A stretch of 64,000 bases of DNA from NCBI GenBank assembly GCA_024362935.1, contig JANCRA010000001.1, forward strand, positions 54,133,930 to 54,197,929, given 5' to 3'. Of this stretch, positions 26,492-38,283 are shown one piece after another (the first letter of the stretch is position 1; the number at the start of each line of letters is the position of its first letter). The DNA comes from Setophaga petechia. Its lineage: Eukaryota; Chordata; Aves; Passeriformes; Parulidae. A program made the translations under genes and the position numbers. The notes beneath the pieces were generated by a model. It was not told the origin of the DNA. It was given only the letters and a program-made list of their open reading frames with translations, and searched no databases.

Positions 26492-29400
26492 GTGAGTCAC
26501 CCAGGGAACACGCAGTGCTCACAGATGCACAAAGAGGCTCTTCTGTTATCTCTGAGTCGCAGCCAGGGTTTTGAAGTAAAGAGGAGAATGGTCTAGATCT
26601 TTCCAGAAAAGTGGAGTAAACATGTTTCCCTGCAGAGGGCTCAGTTAAAAGACTTTGAACTGTCTGGAACCGCTTCCCTTGGTGAGGATAGCACATGATA
26701 GTGTGAGGGGAAGTTTTAAAGAAGATTGGTCTTGTATGAAATCAGCTTTCCTGCAGGGTAATTCCTTTGGACACCAGCTGAAAAACCATCCATGGTGTTT
26801 CTTAAATGCCTGTTGGAAAAGCTGTCAGCAGTTCTCCTGCCAGTGACAGCTAAGAGCAGTAATAGCATTATATAAAGCTGTGCCTCAGAATATTAGCACT
26901 AACAGTGTGGGAATTTGATTGGCATCTCCTATGATTTCAGTAGTACTGGACCAAAATGTATCATTGGGAGTCTAGTTGTCTTTTTTGAAAAGCTCTCTTA
27001 TGTTGAATGGGTTGCAAATTATTGTACTAATTTTCATCCTTACTATTCTGGTGATAATATCTATATTATAATATGAGTGTGATTGATACTCTTGCACAAA
27101 ATGTCTGTATGTTAATCAGTCTGTTCCTTGGACCTCTCAAATCTCTTAACTCTGAGGCCAGAAATATTTTCCTACACCTGTACTGCAGCAAATGATTATT
27201 GTTGTCTGCAGATTGCTGGAAAAAAGTCAGGAGGGCAGGATTGTCTGTGCTGTTTCATGATCAAGAAGTACAGTTATTACTGAAAACTCTTTTTGCTGAT
27301 TTCTATCTCTGAACTGCTGAGTAGAACACAGGAGGGAGGAGGATGGACTAATAGAAACTTTTAAACTTTTCTTGTAAGTCACTCATCTTCCTTTGTGCTT
27401 TATTCAGGTCACACAGTGTTTAGGAGAGGACTGTGGCCTCACTGGTGGGCTGCACTCTGAGGGACTTGGCCAGCTAGGGCCTGCCTGGCATCTCTGAAAC
27501 ATGACTGCCTTCTCCATGGCTTCTCCTGAGAGAATGTGCTGTGAAAAGATGGTGCAAAGCCATCATGTCACTGGCATCTGGCCCTTTATGTTAAATAAGA
27601 TGGCACAGTCCCGAATCTGGGAATGTAGATCTTAGAATGCTTTTAAAAAAAAAGAAAACAACATACCAAAAAAACCCCAAAACTCACCAAGTGAAAGGCT
27701 GATCTTAAAAGACATGAACTGCTACAGGTATGTGGACTTGGTTTGGGAAAGGGAAGATATAAGTAGCACAGTCTTCTGTAGTCAGGCTAGGTAAGAAACC
27801 TGGTTTTTACATAGCGCAAAGATTACCCATCCCCAGCTTTTTCTGCAGAAAGTAGGCCTTGTGTTGAGCTCCTCAGCATTCTCCTACTCCAGACCAGTAG
27901 CAGCATAAGCTGCTGTGGCAGCAATACATTTGGAGGCTTAGCAGAAGTGGATTTTTCAGAGAGTATCTTAGTGGATTTTTGTGCTTCCTGCACCACAGTA
28001 TCTTTCTGTGGCAGATAATAGGGAAAGGCAGCCTTGCTGTTCTCCTGCCAGTGGAGGTGTCTCCACATGTCACAGGCAGGGAGCTGCCGTTAGGTGAAAC
28101 TAAATTCTAGCCCAAGTCAGTGAACAGGGCTACAAATAGAAACCAAATCTCTCAAGTCCTGACCCTCTGCTTTCTTCACCAGCTCCTCATTTGCTTTTAT
28201 AGGGCAAGAGCTATTTGTGATTTGCAGCTGGGAATCCTTCCAGCCACCAAGAAAATTCTCAGGACATCATCATTGTTGCAGGAATGTTTAATGCCAGTTA
28301 CTGAGGGAGGCACCTCGATGAGGATTTTACTTGCTGATTTGCATGAAACTAGAGGGGTGCAATCCTTGCATTACCTTTCCAATTCATTTGCAGTTAAAAC
28401 ACTTCCAAGTATGTTTTTATTTTTCTTTTTGGGTTTCTTGAGCAAGTATACTGATTCAGGGTTGTTTGTATTGGGAAGCAAACAGTTAACTCCCTGGAAA
28501 ATGCAAAAATAGCTGGAACATAGTTTAGAGTGTAGTGTTCATGGAGAAGGTTTGACTGTGATAACAAGGCCAAGGCAGTATCCTGGGATGTGTCACCGTT
28601 AAGAACTGAGTTTCCAACATGTCTTCCGTTTTATTCACTACTTGATAGTCAGAGCTGCTTAACAAGTATTATTAAATCCTTTTAACTCTTCTGTAATTAT
28701 GAATGACCAGACACACTCATGTTTTTATTATCCTTGCTATGTGGATGTTGCTACAGCTGCTGCAACAGTCTGACGCTTCTTAAAACTGGCACTTCTGCCT
28801 TAAAATGCCTTAAGAGCCTGCCTTTCTGATCTATAGCTGCTGAAGTTAAAAATGGTTTTACATATTAAAAAAGATACAGGAAAGTTGCCATCGCATGATG
28901 AAGACTAGACACTAACAAGTAATTACTTGCAACACAACATTATTTCAGACAGCTAAGGAATCAAAACACTTGTTTTGTATCAGCTTCCTGAATTTCAGTC
29001 CTTAATGGTAAACCGCAATAGCCTGGTGTCACACAAGTCAAGTGCCAGTTTGAGTAACATGGGAATTTTCTGGTTCTTTTAAGCATTGTAATTAAGCTCT
29101 GTGTGTGTGTGTGTGTGCAGCGGATGTGTACGAACCTTGCTGAGCCACTAATATTTAAAGTTTGTCTGGCAGCGGGAGAAGACTCCTGGTACCAGAGCGA
29201 GGAGCTCTGTAAATAATTAACCTTTTCATTAAATTGTTATTTGTTAACCTGTGCTGGAGGGAGAAGGTGGGAGGGGGGCAGGTGGGAATCTGCTCATCAG
29301 AAACAGGTTGTTTTTTGCACCAGAAGAATAAGGTGACTGTGGAAAAAAAAATCTGAAAGGGAAAAGAAATGCAAATGAGGCAGGGCATGTAATGCCTGTT

Positions 29401-29549
29401 TGCACATGAAATTCCCTTCCTGATTAGATTAAAAAGGCAATTTTTCACAGAGCCTGCAAGTAAGCGGGGAGGGAGGAGGCGAGAAGAAGGAGCATGAGCA
29501 TTTTAGCAGGGGTAGGTAGTAGTGTAAGGTCTGGCACCTCCTGCAGGAG
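26492..29549. other. Intron of ARHGAP24 before the alternative promoter
   Basis: This is unique AT-rich sequence with no exon or recognisable repeat family, apart from a short GT run at 29101-29117 just upstream of the CpG-rich block. The 130-codon open frame at 28120-28512 resembles nothing I know. Confidence 0.6.
29101..29117. repeat. (GT)n microsatellite, about 8.5 units
   Basis: An uninterrupted GTGTGT run of 17 bases lies upstream of the alternative first exon's CpG-rich region. It may vary in length between individuals. Confidence 0.9.
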
Positions 29550-29699
29550 CCGGGCGCAGCCTGCTCGCTCTCCCAGCCGCCGCACATGACAGGCACAGCC
29601 TGAAGTCAACTCAAAGTCACCCGAGGAGCCACAAACCTGCGCTGCGGCTGCCGCGCCGCGTCCTCCCCGCACCTGCTGCGCGCAGGCGGCAGCAGCACA

Positions 29700-29771
29700 G
29701 CCCTGCTGCCTGCCCTGCTGCCTGCCCTGCTGCCTGCCCTGCTTCCAGCCCTGCTGCCAGCCCTGCTGCCA
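29700..29771. repeat. Six-copy 12 bp minisatellite in the CpG-rich region
   Basis: Six head-to-tail 12 bp units are present. The first three read GCCCTGCTGCCT, the fourth GCCCTGCTTCCA, and the last two GCCCTGCTGCCA. The array lies inside the CpG-rich block upstream of the alternative first exon. Read on the minus strand it keeps an open frame, but the neighbouring frame shows no conserved product, so I do not call it coding. Confidence 0.9.
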
Positions 29772-30469
29772 GAGCATCCCCCGCTGCAGGCACGGATTCC
29801 TCAGCGGCTCCCGAGATCCTGCCGGCAAGGATGCGCCGCTGCCGCATCTGACGCGCCTCTCCCGGGAGAGCTCGGGGTAGTTGGAAGGCAATAAAACAAG
29901 CTACAAGCCCGTGAGAGCATCACACGAGGAGCCGGCCGTGTAAAAGGACTTTGGGAGGAATCTGGTATGGACAAAGAGCCTTTCGGGCGAAGGGACTGTT
30001 ATTTTTGCTTCTCGGTTGCGGAAATAAAGGGTGCCAGCGAGGAGTGTTGTATCCCGAAGGATTCTTCCGTGGCCTTTTTGGTATTGTTCTTCTCTTTCCC
30101 CTTGCACACTGCACAGTGCTGAGCGTTTGCTGTGGAATAAGAGTCTCTGCCACTCAGCCTCCTGTTCCAGCCGGGAGCAAAAGGTCTTTCTCCCATCCAT
30201 CTGTGCAGGCACTTCTGTTTGAATGGAAGATACATCTTTTTGCTGAAACTCTTTTGTTGTGACATTGCATAATAGGCAGTTGTCTCACTGCAGGAAATAA
30301 AAGAAACTAAAGGAAATAGATGGAAAGAAATCGTTCCCCAAAGCAAAACTGAAGCAGGGAAGAGAACATCGAGATCGTTTCAAGCCCTACCCAAGATCTA
30401 GAAGACCACAAATCTCCTAGCTCCAGAGGAAAATACACTATTAAAAAAACTCCTCAGCAGTCAGTAGCG

Positions 30470-30508
30470 ATGATTAATCGTGGTGTTTTGTCTGGATGCT
30501 GCTGGTAA
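30470..30508 (+). other. Short upstream ORF in the presumed 5' leader
   Basis: An ATG with G at -3 opens a 12-codon frame that ends with TAA at 30506-30508. This is 37 bases before the first in-frame ATG of the short isoform and in a different frame. If the transcript starts upstream of it, the frame could lower or tune translation of the GAP. The role is inferred. Confidence 0.35.
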
Positions 30509-30548
30509 AGGAGAGCTTTGGAGGGACGTGGGGGCTCTGGCCTGTATG

Positions 30549-30660
30549 ATGCCTGAAGACAGGAATGCTGGAGTCCGCAGCCCAGGTGCCTTAGCAGCAG
30601 CTCCCTTCATTCCCAAAACTACTTACAGGAGAATTAAGCGGTGCTTTAGTTTCCGCAAAG
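30549..30660 (+). CDS. ARHGAP24: ARHGAP24 alternative first coding exon (PH-less isoform)
   Basis: This is the start of the short isoform. It encodes MPEDRNAGVRSPGALAAAPF followed by IPKTTYRRIKRCFSFRK (37 codons) and the first base of a Gly codon, then the donor GTAGGT. The human short isoform begins the same way (MPEDRN, with TTYRRIKRCFSFRKG before the GAP domain), which identifies the exon. ATG 30549 is chosen to match it and has A at -3. ATG 30546, directly before, would add one Met. The frame is closed upstream by TGA at 30471. Splicing to 38076 restores KGIFGQ in phase. The peptide is short and basic with no PH domain, so membrane targeting should differ from the long form. Confidence 0.93.
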
Positions 30661-32618
30661 GTAGGTGTGCTCTGTGCTGTGCTCTGCTGGGCTGGTGAAG
30701 CCGTGGCTTCTGAGAAGGCAAGGGGGTCTGCTCTGTGTGTGCAGGGGCAGATGAGGGCACCCAAACAAAAGGCATTAAACAATGCAGATGCCAGCGTTCC
30801 ACGAAGATTTATTTACTCCTTTGTTCGTTTGTTTGTAGCTGGCCAGAGGATACTGTCTCCTCTACTTAATAGCCCATGAATGCAGGAATGAGGTGGAATG
30901 AGACAAGATCATTGCAGTGTCTCTGAGCAGAATTGAGTGAGAACACTGAGGGAATTAGACCTGTGATGCTCTGAGTTGCCTGTTTGGCAGAACATCAGGA
31001 AAGAGAGTTTATATTTGCATTTTGTCTATGGGAGGAGGGAGGGAGGGAGAAGAGAGGGAGCAGCAAGGTGATCAATGTCTATCTGTGCAGAAGCTTGAGT
31101 CCTTGATTTCAGAGATGTCTGATGAAGTGTAGCTCTACAATGCACTGTCCTGGTGCAAGGGCTGCATTGCTACTTCATCGTGCTGCCCTGCAGCCTGCAC
31201 TTGCCTTTTCACCTGCTGCATAGAGAGGTTTATAGCCAGTTTTGTTTTGGATTGCACATAGCCCTGTTGAAGCAGAGCATGGAAATACTCGGGGTAAAAG
31301 GGCAAAGAAGAGACTGGATGTCATAATATGTCAGCTGAAAGCACTGGAAGGGAAACATGTCTGAGACAGAGGTACAACGAGGGATAGTAAGGTGCTAGGG
31401 CACTTCGGATGGGTGGGGAGAAACTGTTTCCATGACAAGGACAAAAACTTTGTGTGGGGGGAAAAAGAGGATGAAAATTAGTGGTGTTTTAAAAGCTCTG
31501 CTGGACTGAGAAATCCAAGTGAAAGGACTAAATTGTCATGTTCTTCTGAAGTGTGAGAAATTATTTTACAATTTTACTAATAATATGTACAAATTATACA
31601 AATTCTGTCACCTTCTTCTGCTGCTCCATCCTCAGCTGTTGCCCCGTGCTGCCGTTTGCCCTTTTGCAGGAGCAGGCAGCTCTGTGCTCCCAAGCCTCAG
31701 CAGCAGTGGAGTGACATCATTGCTTTCGAGGGCTGGTGAGCAGGCAGTCAGGGGCGATGTCTTGGAAGGAAGGACCGCAGCCAGCGAGGGGCTCGCTGCA
31801 GAACTGCTGCAGAGATCAGCTATCACATGCAGCTGAGGTAGCACTGGGAGCTGCTTGCCCCCGGTACCCCCCTCCCCAAGGCCCTTGGTGGCTGGAGTTC
31901 AGTCCTGCTGGAGGCTGGCCGGGAGGATGTGCATGTGTATTGCATTTCAAGGTGTCGGTGTGAATCGGAGCTGCCTGTGCCCCGTTTATGCCTTAACTAT
32001 TTGAGAAATGTTTGGAAGTTGAATAAAGGATTAACTGATAATTTTGCAGACAGCTGCCTTTGTGCCTGGGTACAGCCTTAGCTGCTCCAAGAAGAGCTTC
32101 AGCTGTTGATTCTTCCCCCATATGTTCTGATACAGAAACTCTCCATGCCTAAAACTCCAAAGTGAAGCAGCAGCACTTGGGGCAGAGGACAGAGTGATGG
32201 AGGTGATGCCGTTGATTTGCTTTCCTCTATGTAAAATTGGTTTATGTTGCTTTCTTATATACATTTTCTGCCAGGGCCCCTAGATGAGAACTGTGGAGTG
32301 CTGAGGCATGTATTTAAGTTGATCCATATCCCACTGAAGTCAACAGAAAGATTAACAGATTATTAGCTGGATTCAGTCAAGCCCTGACTATGGTGGCGCT
32401 GGCACATTAGGCTAACTGCACTTGTCTTATTAATTGGTTTACTGCATTATTGCAACTTCATTTGCAGATTGTATACCTAAGTATAAAAAAAGGCAAAATT
32501 AGCCTTCTGTAAACCTAATCCATAATTGCATAAAGCAGATTAATTAGATCTAAGCTGTGCAACATGATGCAGAAAATAAAATTAGCAGGGAAAATCGCTG
32601 GCTAGTCATGGGAAGATG

Positions 32619-32760
32619 TATAAGAGAATCATGACATCATCTTCACCAATGACATCAGGTATAGAACTCCTCCTGGAAATCCAGATCAAAGTTCCATTGT
32701 GATTGGCACAAAAAAATTAGATGCCAGACTTTTGGGGTTTGGGAGTCACGTCATAGGAGA
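32619..32760. promoter_or_regulatory. Candidate regulatory cluster: CRE-like and CCAAT motifs
   Basis: Within about 140 bp lie TATAAGAG (32619-32626), TGACATCA (32632-32639 and 32650-32657), CCAAT (32646-32650), the reverse CCAAT as ATTGG (32702-32706), and TCACGTCA (32746-32753), a one-mismatch cAMP-response element. The AT-rich block upstream (about 32400-32600) carries repeated TAATTA/ATTAAT cores. This density of promoter-type motifs in an intron suggests an enhancer or a weak alternative promoter. No transcript evidence can be seen from sequence. Confidence 0.35.
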
Positions 32761-35356
32761 AGCCAAAGCTCAGAGGGCAGCACCTGAACAGAGACAGAGG
32801 CAAGCATCCTCAAACTCCAGCTTGAAGCAGATGCTCTCTGTTGGAGTACCATCACAGGAACTTCCATAGAGAACATGCAGGGTCAGTGGAAAAAGCTGTA
32901 TCTGAGGAGGCATGCAGCGTTGAGAATGTTCAATAATGTGGTGAATTTGGCTGGACAGAGTCGTGGAGAAGGAGGTGGCATTGGCTGTGGCCAGAGAAGT
33001 AGTGCAGGCTCAGACGTGATCAACTGTGACAAGTTCCTAAAGGGGTGTTTTCAGGATTGTCTCCTTTTCTATCCTGTATCTAATTCTGCTCTTGTATCAG
33101 AGTTGTTTTTGCAAGCAGATTATTGGGGTGTGCATATGTTCAAAACTCCAGGGTGGGAGTTTATCTTACCTTATTCAGGCAGGAACAAAATTCTGCCACC
33201 ACTGGTTTTGGTGGGGTTTTTCTTCTCCTGTACGTTACAAAATTCTGTAGAGAAGAAGAAAATACTCCTTGTCTTTGATCCACTCAAAACAGCACTTACT
33301 GCTGGGGAACATCTGAGCAGAAAGGTGATGGAAAATAATGATTAAAAGCTCTTTACTAGGTGTTATGTGGTCATGACAGCCACTTCTTTTGTGTTATTGC
33401 AGGACCTTTGTTCCCAGCCCCACTGTTGAAAGCCATTCATCTGATCTGTTATTTTCTGTCAATGAATTACTGATGAAGAATTAAGAGCTGTTCAAAAATT
33501 CACATCCAGATTCTAAGCTGAGATCAGATGTTCCTTTAACCTTAACTGACCCTTTCTGATCAGTTCAGCCCATGAAACCAGAACTTGTTTTGCAAGCACC
33601 AGGCTCCCTTGATCCTCTGCTGCACACGTACAGGTGTGGGCCATCTATGAAAACATCAGCCCTCAGTGCCTTTTGCTGTCTGAAACCTTTTGGCTCACTG
33701 AATGTGTGTGCTGAGGTGGAGCTAGAGTGGCAGGTGGCCTTTTTTGAGATACTCCTTATTTCAAGACTTTTCTTGTGGGCAGAGTGGTCACCTAGATTTT
33801 TCTCCTTTTTTCCTCCTGAATCAGAAGTCCATGGACTTTAGATGTGATGCCTGCCTGTGTTCAGTTAGCTGAGGAAATCATTGACTAATAGTATTCTTAG
33901 ATTTTAAAGCCATACTCTTAACTGTGACTGTGTACCATGAAAAATAACCACAATGCTTCCGCAGCTCCTAAGACATATGCAGAATTTGCATACAGCACTG
34001 TGGTCTTTTTCATAAGGTTTTGGGTATCTGTTAAGCATGGAAACCCAGTTTCTCTAAGTGATAACAAAACTTGTGCCAGGGGAATGTTCTAGTTAATGAA
34101 TAACTGCTCAGCATGCCCTCTACCAGCATGTGATTTTCCTCTTTGATGTTATGCGTGATCTTGGCTTAATTGGATATAGCTTACAGACCTGCAAAGGCTC
34201 TCTGAAAAAGCAGTTCTGCTGATTAAATCTAATGACTGGTCAGAACTGGATCCTGTGCATTTCCCTGCCTTCCACCAGCTGTGGAGAAGCCAAACCAGTG
34301 CTATTCTGAATCTCATGGTTTATTGTTGATTTGTTTCTCCTCTGGTACCCTATCCCAAGGATAAACCAAGCCACAGGTCAGCTCTTGTGTATCTGAGCAC
34401 TTCTGGATTTTGGAGACATTGAGATTTAGGAGCCACTTGAGTTTGGATTAGAACATGAGTTATGAGGCCTCTCTTTTAGTTCCTTCTCCAACAGAGATGT
34501 TCTTGTTTAGTTACTGTAGTGGAAATTTACTCCTAAGAAACAGCATTTGAGATTATCTCTGTGATTTTGGTTATAATCTAGTCTCCATAGCTTGGATTGT
34601 CTTTTCCTTCCTTCTTTGTAAAGGAGGTGCAAGTAGTTACCAATTATAACTGATAGTGTTTCTCGTTTTCTCTGCCAAACATTATGGAACTACAGTTTCC
34701 ACAGGAATGCTTTTGCTTCCAAATAGTCAACCTCTTAATGCTTGTAGACTGTTTGTCTGCAGCATCTCTGTAGCAGTTAGCTTTGGCATGAGAGGGGATG
34801 AAAGCATTAGAGAGGGGCAGTGGGAGAAGGTATGTCTTACCCAGGAGACCCCAGAAGGATGATGAGCCAGGTAGAAGCTATGGCAACGTGATGTGGAAGC
34901 ACAGTTGTCATGTTTCTGTCCCTTCTGCCCCTGGCAGCAGAGTGCCTTTGCCATAAGGCATCAGCAAGTCTGTAACTTCAGGTCAATATTTGTGCAAGCT
35001 TATCACGACTGATTTATTTCACAGCCAAGTGCTGCCTGGTGCAGTGTTCCATGTTTGTTAGGTGGAGGAAATGCTTCCTTTGGAGAATCTTGTTCAACCT
35101 ACACTTAGACACCAACCCAAGCCTGCCTGAGATTAATTCCAGTGCCAAACAAATTGAAAAATAGTATTTAATTCCAATTACAGACATCTTGGTGCTTTCT
35201 GGTTCCCACCTGTTTTCAGTACATTTTATGTTGTGGTGCATCAGCAATTTGTAATAATATAGTAAGGGGTTTTTGCTCCCACTGCACAAAATGCCCTTAT
35301 TCTGATTTTATTCATTATCTATTAGATGTGCTTTGAAAACCAATTTTAAAATGAAC

Positions 35357-35375
35357 AAAAAAAAAAAAAAAAAAA
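35357..35375. repeat. A19 homopolymer
   Basis: A run of 19 A follows ATGAAC and is followed by GGCAG. It could be the tail of an old retroposed insertion, but no body of a known element was recognised beside it. Confidence 0.9.
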
Positions 35376-35764
35376 GGCAGCATCAAAAAATGTATTAATA
35401 GAAAGTGATGTGTTTTGACTGTAGTGTCATTAGGAGTTCCAAAGCACTCTGGTCTAAGAACTTACTCTCTCCTACAAATGGAAGCTGCAATATGCACATT
35501 ACTGATTAAAGAAAGTTAGCATGGTGAGAAGAAGGTATAACCAGTAGCAGAAAGCTTATTCCTGGTAATTGTACTGTCAGAGGGCATGAAGTGTAGTTAT
35601 ATGTACATTCTGGTGATACAATTGGAATATCCTATCCTATTTTGTTTGCAAAGAGGCAGTCTTGTGTTTAAAACCAGGAAATCTCATGCATTCTTGCAAG
35701 GAGGCTTAGGCTGTATGTTCATAGGGCAAACTGGAGTAGGAAGGCCCTGTCTTGTACCCAAGAA

Positions 35765-36160
35765 GAAATAACCCCAGGGAAACAGCTGTGGGGAAGGGAC
35801 CTGGGTGTCCTGGGGGACAGTAAGCTGGACATGAGCCAGCAGTGGACCTGGCAGCAAGGAAAATTTGACAGCAGTCTGGGCAGTATCAGCAGAAGCAGAG
35901 CTAGCAGAAGGAGGAAGGTGATTAATGTCTTCTGCTTAACATTTTTTAGACCATATCCAAATATTGTATCATTTAACAAGCAAAAACCCATCAAACCCAG
36001 GAGGTGGAGATAAGACTAACGTGAGTTGAGCAAAGGACCACTAAGGGATTGAGGAGCTAGAACACTTGCCCTTTGAGGAGAGGCAGAGAAAATGGGGCTC
36101 ATTCAGCTGGGAGAAGGGACAAGACTGGGGGGCACTGAAGTGCAGCCTTCTCATATATTA
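35765..36160 (+). mobile_element. Decayed CR1 LINE fragment, sense orientation
   Basis: Phrases typical of the CR1 reverse-transcriptase 3' region are readable on the + strand, such as GACAGTAAGCTGGACATGAG near 35817. Further on come the equivalents of 'GAGGAGCTAGAACACTTGCC' and 'GAGGAGAGGCAGAGAAAATG' (about 36050-36095), which correspond to the ELEHLPFEERQRKWG-like stretch of CR1. An unrelated or badly diverged segment lies at about 35920-35995. Frames are broken, so the copy is inactive. Both ends are approximate. Confidence 0.7.
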
Positions 36161-38075
36161 ACAGCTTTGAAATCCCCAGAGTCTCATAATCACACAGATT
36201 CCTTAACTGACTTTCAGTGGACCTTCCTCCCTAATTCCACTACTTTGAGAAGGAGAGTGTAGCAAGTGGAAAGACTTGAGGATTTTCTTTGTGTCATCCA
36301 GCTGCAGCTCTTAACTTGGAAAAATACAAGAAACACAAATTCAATTAATACTCCTCTCATCCCCATAGTTGGCTTTTAGGAGGTTAGGAAGGTAGGCAAT
36401 AATTAAGAAAACATACTTGGCATACTTAACTCCTCTGCCATCCTCAAGGCCCGAAACTTTGTGGATGCTACTTCAGTCAGTATTCTTCTAAGCTTGACTC
36501 GGAAATTGCAAAAATTCCTTCTTTAACTGCTAATTGTTGGGCTCTGGGTTTTGTACAGCGTGTACAAAAGGAGTAATAAGGAATGACTGTGTCATGTTCA
36601 TTCCTCTTACCTACTGCTGGTTTTGGCATCCCCAAGTGTGGGTACCATGGAAATCACAAAATACACTGCTCTGCATCTCAGAGACTCTCTGGATGTCTTA
36701 GCAGGACATCGTTTACTCTCTCCAGTTACTTCCTCTGCTACAGTAAAAATAATTGCTTTTAATTACAAACCTCAGACCTTCCATATGGGTAACTTGAGAC
36801 CTGCCCTACATCTCTGTGCATTTGCGAGGCAGCTGTCCTACCTACAACTGAAGTGTAAGTTACCTTTCTGTTAAAGGAAAAATGTACACATAAAAGGTTA
36901 CCCGGATGATGTTTCAATTTGAATTGAAATATCAGGGTGAATTGAGTTTTTAGGAAACAATTTTTCAGAAGCAAAAGCTGTCTAGCTCAATTTTTTTAGA
37001 AAAAGCGAAGCAAAACAACGTTTTTCTTGTTGAATATTTTATGTTTTTAAACCAGCAGGAACAGTGTGCTCAGTGAATGGCATAATTTACTGCCTTTTTT
37101 TTTTATACTTTTCAGTGTACGTCATTGCAAAAGCGAAATAGTCATTTGGTCTTTAATTTCTGATCGTGACTGCCTTAGAACTATTCATTGTCTTGCTATA
37201 TATAGAAATTGAATTGCCCTGCTTCAGCCCTAGTACTGTTCAGCAAGTGATGGTCTCAAGAGAGAGCTTCCAGCACAGATGACATCCCTGAACAGTATTG
37301 TGCTGCTCTGCACTTTGAAAGGAGAGGCAAAATAAGCTGTAAAGAGTAGCTGTCGTTCAAGTGGTAGCACTGGTACCCTCAGATCAGGGTTGAAGTTAAT
37401 TCTGTCAAAAAACCTCCATTTTCTTCTGAGTTAAGGACGAATTCAGGTTTCCTGCAGTTCATCTGACATATTTCACCTTTCATGTCAGGAACTTCTTTCC
37501 GTACACAAAATTTATTACTGCTAAAGCAGATGGTGGTAATGCAGTTGGTAATACATAATGGATTTATCATTGTCTATTTGGAGAATAAAATAGTAATTTC
37601 ATTTAGTAGCAACAAAATTCTGAGTTATAGATATTTTCCCTCCATGTATACAGATAATGTTAATATGTCTTTAGAACTAAAACAGGAGATACTTAATAAT
37701 TAGGCATTAACCAAAAAAGATGGAGATATGCATCACTTTTCAATCAGAAGCTTTATGACAGAAAATCCTGTTTGTGTTATTTCTGTGTTTTCTGTGCTTG
37801 AGATCTCGCAAATATTTGAGTGTTTTATTTTAAATAAATGTTCAAATGTTTAAATAAGTGCTCGAATGTTTTTGAGCATTGTTGGAAAACGTGTCAGCGC
37901 TGTATTTCCAGAAGAGTATCAATGGTGAAACTGAGCATTCTGTTCTTAAGAAAGGAGTAGGTTAATTGTCCAGGCATTTAAATGACCTGCAAATTGCGTG
38001 GGTTGTAAGAGAAGGGTGGACTCCTCAGATGTGTGTGTGCTGCTCAGCTGAGCCCGAGCTCTCTTTCTGGTGCAG
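36161..38075. other. Intron of ARHGAP24 up to the first shared GAP exon
   Basis: This is unique AT-rich intron with no recognisable element. It ends TCTTTCTGGTGCAG, the acceptor for the exon at 38076. Confidence 0.7.
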
Positions 38076-38283
38076 GTATTTTTGGGCAGAAGCTGGAAGA
38101 CACCGTGCGGTACGAGAAGCGCTATGGGAACCGCCTGGCTCCCATGCTGGTGGAGCAGTGCGTGGACTTCATCCGCCAGCGGGGGCTGAAGGAGGAAGGC
38201 CTGTTCCGACTGCCTGGGCAGGCTAATCTTGTCAAGGAGCTACAGGATGCCTTTGACTGTGGAGAAAAGCCTTCTTTTGACAG
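38076..38283 (+). CDS. ARHGAP24: ARHGAP24 exon: start of the RhoGAP domain, arginine finger
   Basis: This 208 bp exon is shared by both isoforms and is bounded by GTGCAG and GTAAAA. It reads [18 protein letters not shown], then [18 protein letters not shown], then [20 protein letters not shown]. Arg82 in GLFRLPG (numbered from the 30549 start) is the arginine finger that inserts into the Rho-family GTPase active site to speed GTP hydrolysis. The exon receives one base of a Gly codon from either 26491 or 30660 and ends with two bases of a Ser codon completed at 48628. This exon is where the long and short isoforms converge. Confidence 0.97.

Larger units (their letters stand above)
29550..30545 (+). 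promoter_or_regulatory. CpG-rich promoter region and 5' UTR of the short ARHGAP24 isoform
   Basis: From 29550 to about 29995 I count about 34 CpG dinucleotides, while the surrounding intron is strongly CpG-poor. This CpG-island-like block ends about 550 bp before the alternative start codon, as expected for a second promoter. No clear TATA box is visible, and neither the transcription start nor any 5' UTR splice can be fixed from sequence. The stretch 30000-30545 is open A-rich sequence that probably serves as 5' leader. It contains a 12-codon upstream frame at 30470-30508. Confidence 0.6.
30661..35764. other. Intron of ARHGAP24 after the alternative first exon
   Basis: This is intron with a purine-rich GGGA run near 31029-31045, a CRE/CCAAT cluster at about 32619-32755 (listed separately) and a run of 19 A at 35357-35375. 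The 156-codon open frame at 32875-33345 lies just downstream of the CRE cluster but matches no protein I know. Confidence 0.6.

Noticed and set aside
29445..29891. 148-codon minus-strand frame over the CpG-rich region
   Set aside because: Its repetitive GRQQGRQQG section is the 12 bp minisatellite read in translation, and the remainder has no recognisable similarity.
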